Assembly: GCA_000328365.1 (NCBI GenBank)
Contig: KB300643.1
Span: forward strand, 91,723 to 155,722
Reading direction: 5' to 3'
DNA length: 64,000 nt
Origin: Capitella teleta
Taxonomy: Eukaryota > Annelida > Polychaeta > Capitellidae
Positions 1 through 16,761 of this stretch are shown here, piece after piece. The translations under genes were made by a program, and so were the position numbers. Every line of letters begins with the position of its first letter. The stretch's first letter is position 1. The notes below the pieces were generated by a model, which saw only the letters and a program-made list of their open reading frames with translations, was not told the DNA's origin and searched no databases.

Positions 1-29
1 ACTGTTTGATGCTCAATCATAATATCCAG

Positions 30-4032
<4,003 letters not shown>

Positions 4033-4074
4033 TTGGTTTCAGTTGCGAACTCATGTTGCATTTATCTTGTTAAG

Positions 4075-4080
4075 AATAAA
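4075..4080 (+). terminator. Poly(A) signal AATAAA of the DDX43 gene
   Basis: A canonical AATAAA lies 43 bases after the stop codon and is followed by a GT/T-rich stretch, as in a normal cleavage and polyadenylation site. Confidence 0.7.
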
Positions 4081-4874
4081 CTTTGTTCTGACAAGAACTT
4101 TCTGTTGTGTTCATACGTTTGGTGTTCTGAATTCTAAAAGCAATCTGCTCAGAGGGAAAAGCAACTCTGGTGTTAGATTTATGAAAATGATGGAAATGAC
4201 TTGTTCTGGTTGCATGTATTCATAGCCAAGTTTTCCTCTTAGCAGTTTCGCGTCGGGGCTAATTACAAAAGTCAATAAATCTACTTTCTTGAAGCGGATA
4301 CTATTTAATACTACCAGTACGTCTGAATGTGTACATCATACATGCAGTGATGTACTATTGTACATGTACCCAAATCATAACGCAATGTTATGAACGTTAT
4401 GATCAAGACTCGATCATCTCTCTCTTCCGTGGAAACGGACACTGAGCAGGGAAAAAAGTAGTGGCATGATATAAGTAGATTAATTATTAATTATTCCTGT
4501 CAATGCAACCGGTCTCATCAAATCGATTAGGACTTTTTGTTCTCGATTCTTGTTTAGATAAGGTTTTCAGTGTAATCACCATGACGATTCTCGAGCCACG
4601 AGAATGTCTCGGGTGATTCTATTGGCTGACTCGCCATCCTATTAACCAATCAGCGCAGCGCTTACAGAATCCTCAGTTGATGTGTTTGTGTAGCAACCAG
4701 TCGCCTTCAATCCGAACTGATTCCTTCTCTGTCAGCAAAGCAGTCTAACAGGATTTAAAAAAGAGGGAATCAATTGGTGAGTTTGTCAAATATATAACGA
4801 GGTTGTCAGGTGAAATGATGCAACGCCATGACGCGAATCGGACCAGAATTTTGCTCCAATTATCATGCCAAATT

Positions 4875-4927
4875 TTAGCTGCATTCTGTAGCCATAATGA
4901 TATAATGATAATCTGTGGGGATGATTA
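4875..4927 (+). repeat. Dispersed non-coding repeat, copy A
   Basis: The stretch starting TTAGCTGCATTCTGTAGCC and ending CTGTGGGGATGATTA recurs at 45627-45670. This copy has about 10 additional bases (an extra AATGATA unit) in the middle; otherwise the two are essentially identical. Confidence 0.75.
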
Positions 4928-5222
4928 CCAATATAGAGTCTTGGAACGAGACTAGCCAATTTTATGATAATTTTATAATTTTCAACTTCAAACAATCAAT
5001 TTTGAATTCAACATTAATTAAATTATCGTAACATTGATACAGTTTACGACGCTAATTTCTGCAATAATTGACATTGATTGCAATATATGTATGTAATATA
5101 AATGACATGAATTCAAGCCTTGAATCAAGGTATTACCTGTAGAGGTATGATGCATTTGAAAGTCTGAATTTTCATTTTCTATTATAATAGGATTTTATCT
5201 TCTTTCAGCATACACATCCAAG

Positions 5223-6706
5223 ATGGCCACCATAGTGAAGCCGGACACTCGCCACGCGACCTCCGATTGGTTCACTTCCAACTACAAGATTTCCACAGAC
5301 GCTGAGCGCCAAAGAGGAGCGTCACATGACGTGCGGCAAGAGGCTCGCTTCCTCAGGAACGAGACAGACAATAAGACCAAATGGGATCAACTGGACAACA
5401 ACACTCGTCTGGCTGACCGTGTTGACCACATCCGTCTGTGGAAAGACAAGTTGGAGAAGACTCTAGCTGACCTCGACAAGGAAATCGCTGACCTGTCTGG
5501 CTCCAAAGATGAGCTGGAGAATGCGCTGGAGGCAAAGAACCTTCCCCTGGAGATGACCTGTGAAAACCTGGTGACCCGCGAAGGTCGCAAGGACATTGAT
5601 CTGGTGGAGGATGAGGTGGAGGACGAGATGCACAAGGTTCGTCTTCTGTTTTGAGAGCGCTCTTTTAAGTTCGCTTGTTGCAGGAGAAAGCCGTCATTGA
5701 GGCAATCCAACGTCAATTGCAAGGAAAGATCGATGAATCTTTTGAACAAATCTGTGTGCTGCAAGAAGCACGCCAGCAAATCTTAGCCGACCTCCAGGAT
5801 AAAAACAAAGCTCTTGACATCGATGTAGAGCAATACAATTTGACGGAGGATTCCCCAGACATCAGCTACAAACCAAACCCAACCAGGGTACCCAAAGGGT
5901 GCGAATCAACGCCCGCGATTTGACAAATGATTTAATTAGCAATTGTTTCAGGAGCACAACTCCCGATCAATGGGAAAACTTCAGCCGTTACAACAAGGAG
6001 CGAGCGGAGAAAGAAATGGGAAATTCACGTCGTTTGAGGGAAGCAAACCACCACACGCTGCAACAGACGGACAACGATCTGCGATCACAGCAGACTGCCA
6101 CAGACTACGCTCTGAGGAAGCGTACTCATGAGTTTGAGCGTGCACTTGATGAACTCAACTGGCAGAAGAAACAGGTGAGAAAAAGTGAGCCAGGTGAAAT
6201 TGTTGATCAATTGTTCTTCCGACAGACTGAGGATGAAATCGCTGAGATGGAGAACGACATCCGTGGTCTTGTCGACTCGGTTAAAGCCAAAACAAAGCCT
6301 GACAAATTGGCGCAAACCAGACTGGAGAACCGCACGTATCGCCCGAATGTTGAGCTGTGCAGAGACAATGTTCAGTACGGATTAACTGACGAAGTGAAGC
6401 AACTCGAAACGACCAAAATGTCACTGGCTGAGAAGCTGAAACAATCTCAGTGAGTGGAAAGATCAGTTCTGAATTACAGTCAGTCTTTTTTCCTTCTTTC
6501 ACAGGCATGCACTTCACGGTCTTGAACAGAACCTGCATCGTATCAACGCTGACATCGCTCTGAAAACAAACTCTCTGAAACTGGACAAAGACTGCCAGTT
6601 GTCGAGGGAGAAACTATCTGACCCGTGCAAACGACCCCTGACCTCCAAAGACCGCTGCATGTTCCTGTCTGGCATCAGCCGAGAGAAGTCCGCTCTGATC
6701 AATTAA
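5223..6706 (+). CDS. TEKT2: Tektin-2, ciliary and flagellar microtubule protein
   Basis: Tektins form filaments inside the doublet microtubules of cilia and sperm flagella. Exons 5223-5636, 5684-5898, 5952-6174, 6226-6449 and 6505-6706 join to 425 residues (human TEKT2 has 430). The tektin signature RPNVELCRD is present near residue 330 and is followed by a YGLTDEV segment. The N-terminus (MATIVKP, DWFTSNY, RQEARFLRNETDN) and the segments EAKNLPLEM and GSTTPDQWENFSRYNKERAE match TEKT2 rather than other tektins. The protein is almost entirely predicted coiled coil. The start codon sits in AAGATGG just after a 5'UTR splice acceptor, and no in-frame upstream ATG is needed. The gene converges on TPR. 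AATAAA occurs at 6810-6815. Confidence 0.96.
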
Positions 6707-6933
6707 AGCGCTCGTAGAAATGCTGCTATTCCTGTTGCTTTTGCCTCTGGCTGATCTTCATTGAGTGTTTTGTGGATGTGCTGCTGCTATTAATTCTTCA
6801 CTTTGACCGAATAAAACTCACAGTATTGTAGATGCCTGTTGCGTCCACTGAATCTCCTACCGTTCGTTCCTCTCCGTAATGCAAGGCATCTTTGCACGTT
6901 AAACTCCATGTCAATGCAGAGCATATTCGTCAA

Positions 6934-6975
6934 TAAAAAAGCTTCACTGAAAATAATAAAAAAGCTTCACTGAAC
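6934..6975 (+). repeat. Short tandem duplication after tektin-2
   Basis: The word ATAAAAAAGCTTCACTGAA occurs twice in direct orientation with two bases between, duplicating a possible downstream AATAAA-like poly(A) signal. Confidence 0.6.
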
Positions 6976-7040
6976 CTCTCTCTTCTCTATTGGGTCAAAT
7001 CAGAAGTAAATAACTCAGCTGCCATGAATTACAATTGACA

Positions 7041-7046
7041 TTTATT
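7041..7046 (-). terminator. Poly(A) signal for TPR (AATAAA on the minus strand)
   Basis: TTTATT on the plus strand reads AATAAA on the TPR strand, about 40 bases past its stop codon. Confidence 0.6.
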
Positions 7047-7083
7047 TATGAACACGAGAGATTTGAGCGGAATAGCAAGTGAC

Positions 7084-10000
7084 TCAGAAGCCCCCCCTTG
7101 CGCCTCCTCTGTTGCCCCTGGCCGGTCCTCGGAGGCTTCCCCTCGAATGCACTCCACGACCCCGTACTTGAGTGGTGCCACGCGTCATGGGGGAACCCCG
7201 GATGGCGGTGTTGCCTCTGCCTCTGAAACGGCGTACGGGTTGCGGCCGACTGAGCGAGGGAGAGGAAGACGCTGCCGGCTGAGGAGAGCTCCAAGTAATG
7301 CGCTGGATCTTCTTGGGTTTGGCGTCTGTGCTTGACCTTTCCTCTGAGGGGTCAGACGGCTGCTGAGGGAGGCTGCTCTGAGAATCGCCATCTGACGCGA
7401 CTGAAACGTCATTGCCACTGTCCTCAGCCGCTTCTGCCAAATCAGCCTCTGCAAGGAGAAAATCACCAGTTAGCGAACAAGAGAAGAAGGTCACTGACCT
7501 TGAGACTCTGCCTCCTCCGTGGCTGCTGCCTCCTCCCCAGCGTCCTCCTCCTCCTCTACCTCCTCTATCACCTCCTCCTCAACTTGCTCAGTACTTGGAG
7601 GTGATGCCCTGAGAATGTTGATGACGGGGGCCGCGGGAGGCACTGAGTGCTGTTGGCTGTCGTCAAACTGAGAAAGATCCATGCGAGTGTCGTCCACTCC
7701 TGAGAAAAACACACAGGTCAAAGGTCAATCAGAGGAATGAGAGCACTGACCTCCTTGCACTGCCAACTGGGCAACGTCTGCGGGTTGCTGCTCAGAGCCA
7801 CTGAAGAGGAATCGCTGCTGAACGCCAGGAGAACTGAAATCATGGAATGCAAAAGGGGGTCGCGCCTCAGATGCACTTACTGACCTGACAGCCTCAGCAA
7901 ATCCGTCATTCCTACGCGGCACCAGAAGTGTAGGAGTGCTTGGCACTATGCCATCATCCCCCAACTCAAACCCACCATCAGCCTGCAAAGAAGCAAGAGT
8001 TGCATAATCAAGCATACGCACATGAACGTACCCCAAAGGCAAAAGGAGTGAGAGGCCCGCGCCCAGATGGCACTTGCGCTGGTTGGCTGGCCATGCGTGC
8101 AAGCGTGCCGGGAGCTTGGCTCTGCTCAGATGACGCAACGCTACTGGGAACCTCTGCAAGGTAAAGTCAGAACAGGCGGCAAAAAGAGACAAGCGCTGTT
8201 ACCAGGAGGAACAGTGCTGCCCTCTGGAGACTCCTCCGAACCTTCTGCCTCCTCTGCCATGTCTTCCTCCTCTTCTCCCTCCTCCTCCTCAGCAACTCCA
8301 TCTTCATCGTCCTCCTCATCCCCATCCTCCTCCTCTTCCTCCTCCTCTTCTTCTTCTTTCTGGGCAACCATCTCTGCCTCCGAATCATCAGATTCTACAA
8401 CAGAATGTTCAAACACAAACACATAGAAGAAAGGGAGCGCAACTCACCAACGATCACGATGTCATCATCTCCTTCCTCCTCCTCCTCATCCTCTTCTCGC
8501 TCCTCTCCCTCATACTCCTCCACTTCATCATCCTCCTCCTCTTCGTCTTCTTCATCATAAGTGGGGTTTCCCTGCTCAGAATCCTTTTCAAATTAGAAAA
8601 TTGGAAATAATCTTTTACAGCACGAAGCTCACATCATCCTCAACAACGACCACACAATCATCCTCCTCCTCCTCCTCCCTCCTCCTCCATGTCTGCTTCC
8701 TCTCCCTCGTCCTCTCCCTCCTCATCGCCAACCTCCTCCAGTTGTTCCACATCCTCCACGTCAGCAGATTCCTCTGATGCCAGGGGTCGCGTGACGGCCA
8801 CTTTGGACGTCTTTTGCTCCGTTTGCTCAACCTAAGGGACCAAGAAATAAAATCAGCCGGAATTCTTTGAGCAATTTCGCTCACTTCAACAGGGTCAGTG
8901 CTGGACTGGGAGGAGGTCTCCTGAATCACCTTCGTTCTCTTCGCGGGTGTTGACGTTCCAGCTTCAGGTTCAACTTGGAGGCTGCAAAAGAGGAGACAAC
9001 ATTGAATCGCACTCGCAAGAGAAGCCACATACTGAGGGCCCTCCTCTCTGGGTCGCTTATGTGAGGTGGAGGGTTGAGGGGGTGTTTCAGAGGAGCTGCC
9101 GCTCGGCTCCTCTGTAGAGTCACCCACCTCCTCCACGGAATCCTCCACGTGAGGGGAGACCGGCTGAACCTGCTGCATGGGGCGCGGGATGGGCAGAACC
9201 TCGCTCTCCTGCACCGACGGCATCACGGTTGCGGTGGGGGTCTGAGCCACAGCCATCGGCCGGATGCTGGCCATGGCTCGCGCCTCAGCCATCGAGCGCA
9301 TGGGAGGAACACTCGACTGGGGAAGGCGGGATTGGGCTGAGGCGGGAGTGGCCATGGGTTTGATGTTGGCCGTGCGTGGTGCTTCAGCTGAACTGGGTCT
9401 GTGAGAAAATCTTTAGAAATCCTGATGGAAGAGAAAAGGGAGAGGTTACCCTGCTCTTTCCACTGGAGATGCAGACACTGTGGGCTTAGCAGCTGCGCCA
9501 GTTGATGGCTGCTTCTGGGTGGATTCATACTGTCGCTGAAGCGCTTGGTGCTGAACAAGAGCAGTGAGCAGGAAGCAGTGAGCAGCGCATGTTACTCACC
9601 CGTTGCTGCAGCTCCGCATTCTCCTTCTTCAATGCTTCCATTTCGTGCTCAAAGAGTTCATCTTTGGAGCTTTGAGCCGCTCTGGTCTCCTTCAGGACGT
9701 TCTCAAGTGCATTAATCCTCGCTTCAAACTCAGCTTTCAGGCTTTCAGCTGTGAAAAGGAGATGAGAATGATTGTCACACTCAAAGATATCCAACTGACC
9801 ACTCTGTGAGGCACTCTGGGTATTTGCTTGCAGTTTCCTGTTCTCTTCCGACAACGACAGAACCTTCGCCTTGGCCTGTTGAAGAATGTTCTTGAAGCTG
9901 GCGTTCTTCTTTTCCAGTTCTTCCTTCTCTGAAGTCAGCTTCTGAACGACGTCAGGCGTTGCTTCGCTGCCCTTTTGACCTTCAGACTGCAAAGCAAACA

Positions 10001-10489
10001 TTTCAAGCTACGCTCCTCAGCGCTAAACCATTACCTCAGATTTCAACTTGTTCACTTCTGCCTCCAGAGCAGACACTAGGCTGCTCTTCTCCTTTATTTC
10101 GTTGGTGGTGGCATTCCTCTCGGCCTCAGCTGACGTCAGTTTCAGCTGAGCGGAAGTCAGCTGTTCATTGGCCGCCTTCGCTTTGGCGTCTGTCGCCTGA
10201 AGCTGTTCTTCGGCTGCCTTCAACTTCTCCTGCATTTGCTTAACGTTGTCCTCCAGTGTCTTCAGTCTCAACACACTCTTCTGCTTCTCCTCCTGCAAAA
10301 CACACACGATGCATGGAGAGCATTGGACGTTGGTGCGGTCTGACCTGCAGAGCGCAAATGGTGGCTTGAGCTCCTTCATGCTCTGTGCTCTTGGATTTCA
10401 ATGCCTCAATTTCTTTGTCCTTCTCTTCTGCTTGAACTTTGTATTTGCGAGCAATTTTCTTCAACTGAAACAGAATGGCAATCATGATT

Positions 10490-10541
<52 letters not shown>

Positions 10542-13500
10542 CGCACCTGCAGATTGGCTTTGTTCTTCTCGTCTGCGTCTGATTTGGTCAATTCGTGAGC
10601 CATCTTAGCTGCGCCCATCTCGTTCCTGCAGAAACAACAAGTGCACTCAGTGAACCCTTATGTATGGCCATACCTCGCGGCGTTCAATTCCTCTGTGACC
10701 TTTGTGACCTGAGCGTTGAGTTTCTTGGCTTCTTCATTCTTAGCATTCAGTTGCGTCTGTAGCTGGATCCTGGCTTGTCTGAAGATGAAAGCACCTTAAA
10801 CTCAACACCTTCTGATGCTTCACGATTCCTCACTTGGCTTTTTCCAATTCTTCCTTATCGATTCGGTTGCATTCCTCAATCAAATGATCCGTTCTCGTTT
10901 TCCAATTCTTCACTTCTTTCTCCAGCGACACCTTCTCAGCCATCAGAGCTTCTATATGGACCTTCTGCTCACGCAACTCTCCACGCAACGGCGTCATGTC
11001 CGCCTCAAGACTCTTCACCTGAGCACAGTGTAAGCAAATAGGCAACCAAATCAGATGAGAGCATCCCACTCACCTTGGTGGTTGCCTGCGACAGTTTCGC
11101 CTGCAGTCCATCTTTCTCCGTTCGCAGCAGAACGTTGCTATCACGCAAGATGTTGATGTCATGAACCTCTTTGGAGAGACGCTCATAACTAGCGGCCTGT
11201 TTCCTCGCAACCTGTCAAATGCTCGCGTTACTCCTGCAACTGACCCACACTTTACGCCCACCTCAGTTTCGTTGAGTTCCTTCTGCAGTTTTTCCTGCGT
11301 GCTTTCCACTTCTTTCTTCAAATGTTGGTTGTGCGCTTTCAATCGGTTCGCTTCAGCCTTCAAAACACGTTCATTCGCTTCAACCAATTCTTTCTCCTTC
11401 GTCAGAGTTCTGTGAAAAGGAGTATCTTACAAAAAACCTCGTTAATCTAGCAAACAAACCGAATGATCTGAATGAAGTTAGCGGAGGACTTCTCCGGTCC
11501 AAGGACCTCCTCCTCACTCTGCATCCGTGCCAACAACTGCTCTCCTGTGCTCTTCTCTTTCGCTTGACTGTTTTCTGCTTCCATCAATTTAGACGACATC
11601 TGCAAAAGACAAGCGTCACTGCATACAGCACGATCGGCTGCTCTGCTCACATGTTCTATCTCCTGCAGAAGTAGATCAGCCTGCTCCTTCAGCTGCTCTG
11701 TCTGAACAGACATCCTCTCCTCATTGTCCGCGTACATCTTGCGCTGTTCTTCCCACGCCTCCTTGGATGCCTGCAGCTCCGTTTTGGCTGCCGTCATCTG
11801 ACCCTCCATATCCGCCATCTTCGCTTGGAAGGATTCAACCTGAGCACAACACAAACAGAAGTAAGTAAGTGCACACAGAAATAGGTCAAGCCACCTCCTC
11901 TTTTAGTTGGTTCAAGTTCTGCAAATCGGCCGCATGCAGAATCATTTCACGCTCAAACTTCTCCTGACTCTCCTGAGCCAACGTGGCCTGTTGTTGCAGA
12001 TCCAGGCGAGCGGTCCTCTCCGTACTCTCAGCGGCTTCCTTCAGAACTCGCAGCTCCTCAATCTCACTCTCAAGAGCCTTGACCTTGCTCTCAAGGACAG
12101 CAACCTGCAAGATCAAATCAGTAAGCGTGACAGAGAAGCAAGGCAAGCGGGCGTACAGGAGTCGTCTCCACCACGACTGGCACGGCCTTCAGTTCCGCAA
12201 TCTCCTTCAACAAAGCTGCGTTTCTCTCTTCGGATTCTTCTTTCGCTGCAAACATAAAAATGTCATGAAATCAGAAATGTTTTTTTTTGTGCAAAACAAT
12301 GCAGTTACCAGCATTCGCTTCCTGAATCTGTGCTTCCGTAGCTTCTTTGAATATTTTACTCGCCTGCAAAACAAACATAATTAAACAAATAATTTTCCAA
12401 TAAAAAAACAGCGACCTCATTCTGCTCGTTGAGAGTTTTCTCCACTGAGTCAGCAATCGCTTTGAACTGCTGCACGTGCTGTTTAGCCTGCACCAACTGA
12501 TCGGTGAGAGCTGAAATTAAAAGCCATGATATGAAAAAAAAACACCAAAAAGAGCGTGTTGCACCTTTGATCTCCAACTGGCTCTGATCCAGTTGCTCCT
12601 GAAGGTCACGCTTCTTGCTCTTCAACTCCAGGACGAGAGCACTGTTGGGTTCTGTAGATGACTCCACTGACGACCCAGAGTGCAGCACAGATCTGTTGGC
12701 GTCATGGCGCTGGGCTGTCATCTGGTCCTGCAACTCTTGATTCTGAGACAGAAGGCAAACATTGAAACAGGAGTCACAAATGGAGAGCATTGCACCTGTG
12801 CTTTGAGGTCCGCTGCATTCTGAGTGAGCAGCTCCAGTTGGCGCTCTTGGATCTTAGCAGAGGTGCGTTCTTTCTTAAGGTCAGCATACGCGTCAGACAG
12901 GTCCTTCTCCAAGCGAGAGATTCTCTGCAGCGTGGGGGGATCTGTGCCCATCAAGCGCTGAGTCAGCTTTTTGTTCTCGGCCTCCAAGTTCTCCATCTTC
13001 CTCTCCATAGATTCCCGCATGTCAGCTGACGTCTTTTCCAGATTGGCGTTGATGGCTCTGAGGTTGGACATGAGCATCTGCATGGATTGCAGTTCACTTC
13101 GTGTGACCTCTTTCTCCATCGTGAGGCGTGATTCTGCCGTTCGCATGAGGTCACGCTGAGACAGCAGTGATTGGTTGTTCACTTCTAGGCGTGTCAATTT
13201 CTCTTTGGTTTCCAGGAAATCCTCCTTCAACATGTTGATCGTCTGTTCGTGTTTCACGATCACATTTGAGTATTTCTGATTCTTCTCCCTCAGATTTGAG
13301 ATTTCGCGTTTGTAACCTTCAACATTGGATTGTAAGATCTTGAAACGATCGCTCATGAAAGAGGCCTAAAAACAAAACAGATGAGTGTTTCTTACGCCAT
13401 CAGTGACCTTAAATACCTGAGAAGACAGTTTGGCGTTTTTCAGTTTCATTTCAGAAGCTTCGTTGCGGAACTTTTCCAGCTGCTCACTAGACATGCTTTC

Positions 13501-16500
13501 GTTCTCTGATTTCTCTTTGCGATATGAGCTGAATTCCTCCTTCAGCTGACTCAGCGCTGCTTTCGTGTCCTCAAGAATCTTGGCGTCTTCCTGCGAAAAC
13601 CTGGACGCAGGGATATTAGGAGTTTGTGGACTCGGAAGCGGAGTCTTCTTTGATCTCGGCAGAATTGGCGAGGCGCCAAGAGCAGAGGCCGGGGTGGAGG
13701 TGGGGATGTTGGAGGGCAGCTGAAAAAGGCGTTTGAGATCAAAGGAACACATTCAACATCGTCACTCACCGGACTGGCTCCGGATTGCGTGTACAGCACT
13801 CTGTACATGTCTCTCTGTCGCACAATGGACTCCACCATCTCAGCCTCTCTCTGGCGTGAGCCTCTCAACTCTTCCAGCTCTCCAAGCGCCTTCTCCAACT
13901 GCTGTTTCAGTTCCGCCGTTCTGCAAAGGAGAGAATGAACACAAAACACAAAAGGCTGAAATGACGCACTTTTCCCTGGTGGCTGTGTTTTCATCTGCCT
14001 CACATTTCTCTCCCAGATCGCGCACAACTTGTACAAGCCTCTCATTCTGCTGCTGTAACTCCTCAATACTCCTGCAGGGAACACATCAGAGAGAGCAGAA
14101 GCAAAGCAGAGACAAACCTGAAGGTGATCAGATTGTCAGAAATGACCTGCGACGTATTTGCAGTGTCGCTTGATGCGACCATCTCATCGTCCATTCTGAC
14201 CACGCGACCTCGCGACTCCTCCAATTCCCTCAGCAGCATGCGCACCTGTTGCCCAAGGTCATGACCTTGCTGCTGCAGACGTTTGTTTTCTCTCCTCAGC
14301 TCAGCGCAACGACGGTTGTTTTCTTCGGCTGACAAACGCATCCTCTCGCTCTCCTAAACAGAAGTGCATCACGCATGAATTGAGATGACCCCAGCAACTG
14401 ACCAGCATCGCAGTGTCCAGTTGCCTGGCCATCTGGTTGACCTTGTCCACCGCCTGAACGTATTCCTCTTTCTGCTTCTGCAGCAGAGGAGCTTTTTCTT
14501 CAACTTGCTGTAAAAAGGAAACTTCCAAAGTGAGAAAGACGAGAAGAAAGCGATCTCACTTGGCAGAAGTGCTGGAGATGAAGATTCAGACCCTCGTTCT
14601 TCTCTTTCTCAACTGACAGCTGTTCCGACATCGTCACGTATTCACTGTAAATCTGGAGAGAAAAAAATGCATAAAGTCGCCTGATGAGCACAACGCACCT
14701 GAGTGAGCGTCATGCCGGGTTTGAGCAGTTTAGAGGCGGCTTTCACTGAGGGAGACAGCTGGATGCTGTCGTCAGAGACAGAGAAGCGCTTCGCCCCCTT
14801 CAGCTCCTCCACCAACTGATTGGCCATTTCAATCTCCGTTTCTTGTTTGCTCAGCATTTCATCTGCGCAAAAGACGAAGATTACGCTGCACATCACTTTG
14901 GTCACTTACCTCTCTGGTGGATTTCTTCCTGGAATTTCTCCAAATCGTTCTTCCTGCATTCCTTCAGTTGATCATATCCTGAGATAAAATATTATGTAAC
15001 ACATATGACATCATGTATGTCCCATGTACCTTCTTTTGTGGCTTTCAGCATTTGTCTCAATTCTGCAACCGCTGACTGCAGTTCTTTGTTTTCTTGGGTT
15101 TTGTTGTCACAGAAATCCTGTAAATAAAGCGTGAGAATTGTTTTTGTCAATAAAGATGATTTTCACTTTGTGCAATTTGATCAACTTCTTGTTTCCCTGG
15201 ATCTCCAGATGGAAATCTTTTTCGGCGCTCGAGTAAAAATCTTGGCTCTGAAAGAAAATAGTAATAATAATGATCAGTCGCGTGATTTCAGACACACACC
15301 TCTTGCAGTTTCTGAGACGACTCATCTACCATTTCCTGCAGAGCGACATTTGTGCTTTCCAATCTCTTAACGCTCGCTTTCAGGTGTTCAATCTGCAAAT
15401 GAAACACATGAATATTCCCACAGCTGGTGTTCCTCAACATACCTCCAAGGTTTTCTGCTCAAGAGAACTTTCCATCTCAAGACGTGAATTTGCCTGTAAA
15501 ATTGAGAAGAAAGTGATCGAGAACTGAATTCTTCAAATGGTTCTCACCACTTGTTTGCGCTGATCAAAATACTTCTCTGTAGTTTCCCTCAATTGGTTCT
15601 CCAACCAATCAAGACGCTGGCTCTCCCGATCCCTCTCACTCTGAACGCTAACTGCTTGCTCCTGCACCGAAATAAACGTAAAATCAACCAAACAGAAAGA
15701 CCTCTCCAACCTCAGCTTTGCGACTGTCCGCTTTGGATTTCTCCGCCTCCATTTCTGCCGCGAGTCTTGCCTGTAAGAGTTCCTTGACTTCTGAAGTTTT
15801 TGATTCCAAGTTATCTGAAGAGAAAACCCAGAAATAGAAAGCAAGACACAAATCGGATGATGAGCCAGACCTTTGAGGTCCTGGATTTCCTTCATTAAGC
15901 AATCTTTGTTGTAGGACAGTTCTCTGCCAACTGCTTCTGCCTGCGACAATTTTTCTCGCAAGTCACTCTCCTCAGAAGTCTGAAAGCAACGATATAACCG
16001 AGCACACACTTTATTGGGAAACTGACCCATGCTCTGCATTTGGTGAAGAGATCCTCCTGCAAACTGCGATGCATCTGAGATGTCTCAGTGTACTTTGATT
16101 CTGTGGGAAAGGGAATTAAAAACATTGTACGATAAAGAACTGTGTATCTCATACCAATGTCATTGTACTGCTTGCGAATGCTCTGTAGCGTTTCCTTCGC
16201 CTCCTTGGATTCATTTGTGCTGGACAGCAGTTGTTGCTCCAATTCAAAGAAACGCTGGTCTGAAATTACACATCACAATTCATATTTATAATTCGAATTT
16301 TTGATGTGCAACAAATGAGATTTAAGGTTTTGAGATTTGAATGCACCCAATTACCAACTACTCCACCACGGACTAGGCTAAATATTAGCTCTCTAACTGA
16401 CGAAGAGAGCTCAAATTTAATCATATCAATTCAACTTTCAACACACACCGAACCAAGCTCAAAACTGATCACCCAGCGCCATCGCAGACCAACCCCCCTC

Positions 16501-16761
16501 TCCCTTCTGCTTCTCTTTCCTCTCCTCCCGTTTGAACATCATCGTGATCATGATCACAACGGGCGACCCAACTCCAGTTACACAACTTTGCAAGTTATTA
16601 CCTGAGTTAATCTTAAGGTTTTCGCATTGCTTTTTCAGATCATCGATGACGAGTTGTTGATTGGTGATTTGATTCTTTGCCTGTTCTGCTTTATCAGAAG
16701 GCAAACCTTCCAACAAAGCGAAATCGAAGTCGCCGCCGCTCATTTTCACAGAGCTCTCCAT
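7084..16761 (-). CDS. TPR: Nucleoprotein TPR, nuclear-pore basket protein
   Basis: TPR builds the nuclear basket filaments and acts in mRNA export, chromatin exclusion at pores and spindle checkpoint control. Translation starts at 16761 (MESSVKMSGGDFDF) or at the second Met at 16743. First exon 16602-16761; second exon starts at 16259; last exon 7084-7448 with TGA at 7084-7086. In between are roughly three dozen exons, nearly all separated by introns of 50-60 bp. Landmarks in the human order: LLKPGMTLTQV (~14710), SIVRQRDMYR (~13810), REMILHAADLQNL (~11940), IARKYKVQ (~10440), PSTPTLLVPRRNDGFAEA (~7900). The first two thirds is coiled coil. The C-terminal third is Glu/Asp-rich (7500-8800), then Arg/Gly-rich, ending RGGARGGF. 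By subtraction the protein is about 2,400 residues, close to human TPR (2,363). I did not join every exon, so single exon limits remain approximate. Confidence 0.95.
10492..10540. repeat. (GA)n microsatellite in a TPR intron
   Basis: An almost pure run of about 24 GA units with one AAA interruption lies just inside the donor end of a TPR intron. On the sense strand it reads (CT)n. Confidence 0.9.
16260..16601 (-). other. First intron of TPR, 342 bp
   Basis: This intron is roughly six times longer than other TPR introns. The donor reads CTCAG|GTAA on the minus strand and the acceptor TTTCAG|ACCAG, joining INS to DQRFFELE. No repeat or ORF of note is seen inside. First introns often carry regulatory sites, but nothing specific is recognised here. 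Confidence 0.7.

Larger units (their letters stand above)
4033..5222 (+). other. Spacer with probable tektin-2 promoter and 5'UTR intron
   Basis: No coding sequence is seen. A strong acceptor (TTTCAG at 5203-5208) lies 14 bases before the tektin-2 ATG, and a matching donor, TTG|GTGAGT, is at 4777, so a non-coding first exon ending at 4776 and a 432-bp intron are likely. A CCAAT box (ACCAATCAG near 4645) and a GTAGCAAC word (4690-4697), which resembles an RFX/X-box half-site, lie just upstream. RFX factors drive ciliary genes in animals, but a half-site alone is weak evidence. The intron holds one copy of a dispersed repeat (4875-4927). Confidence 0.5.
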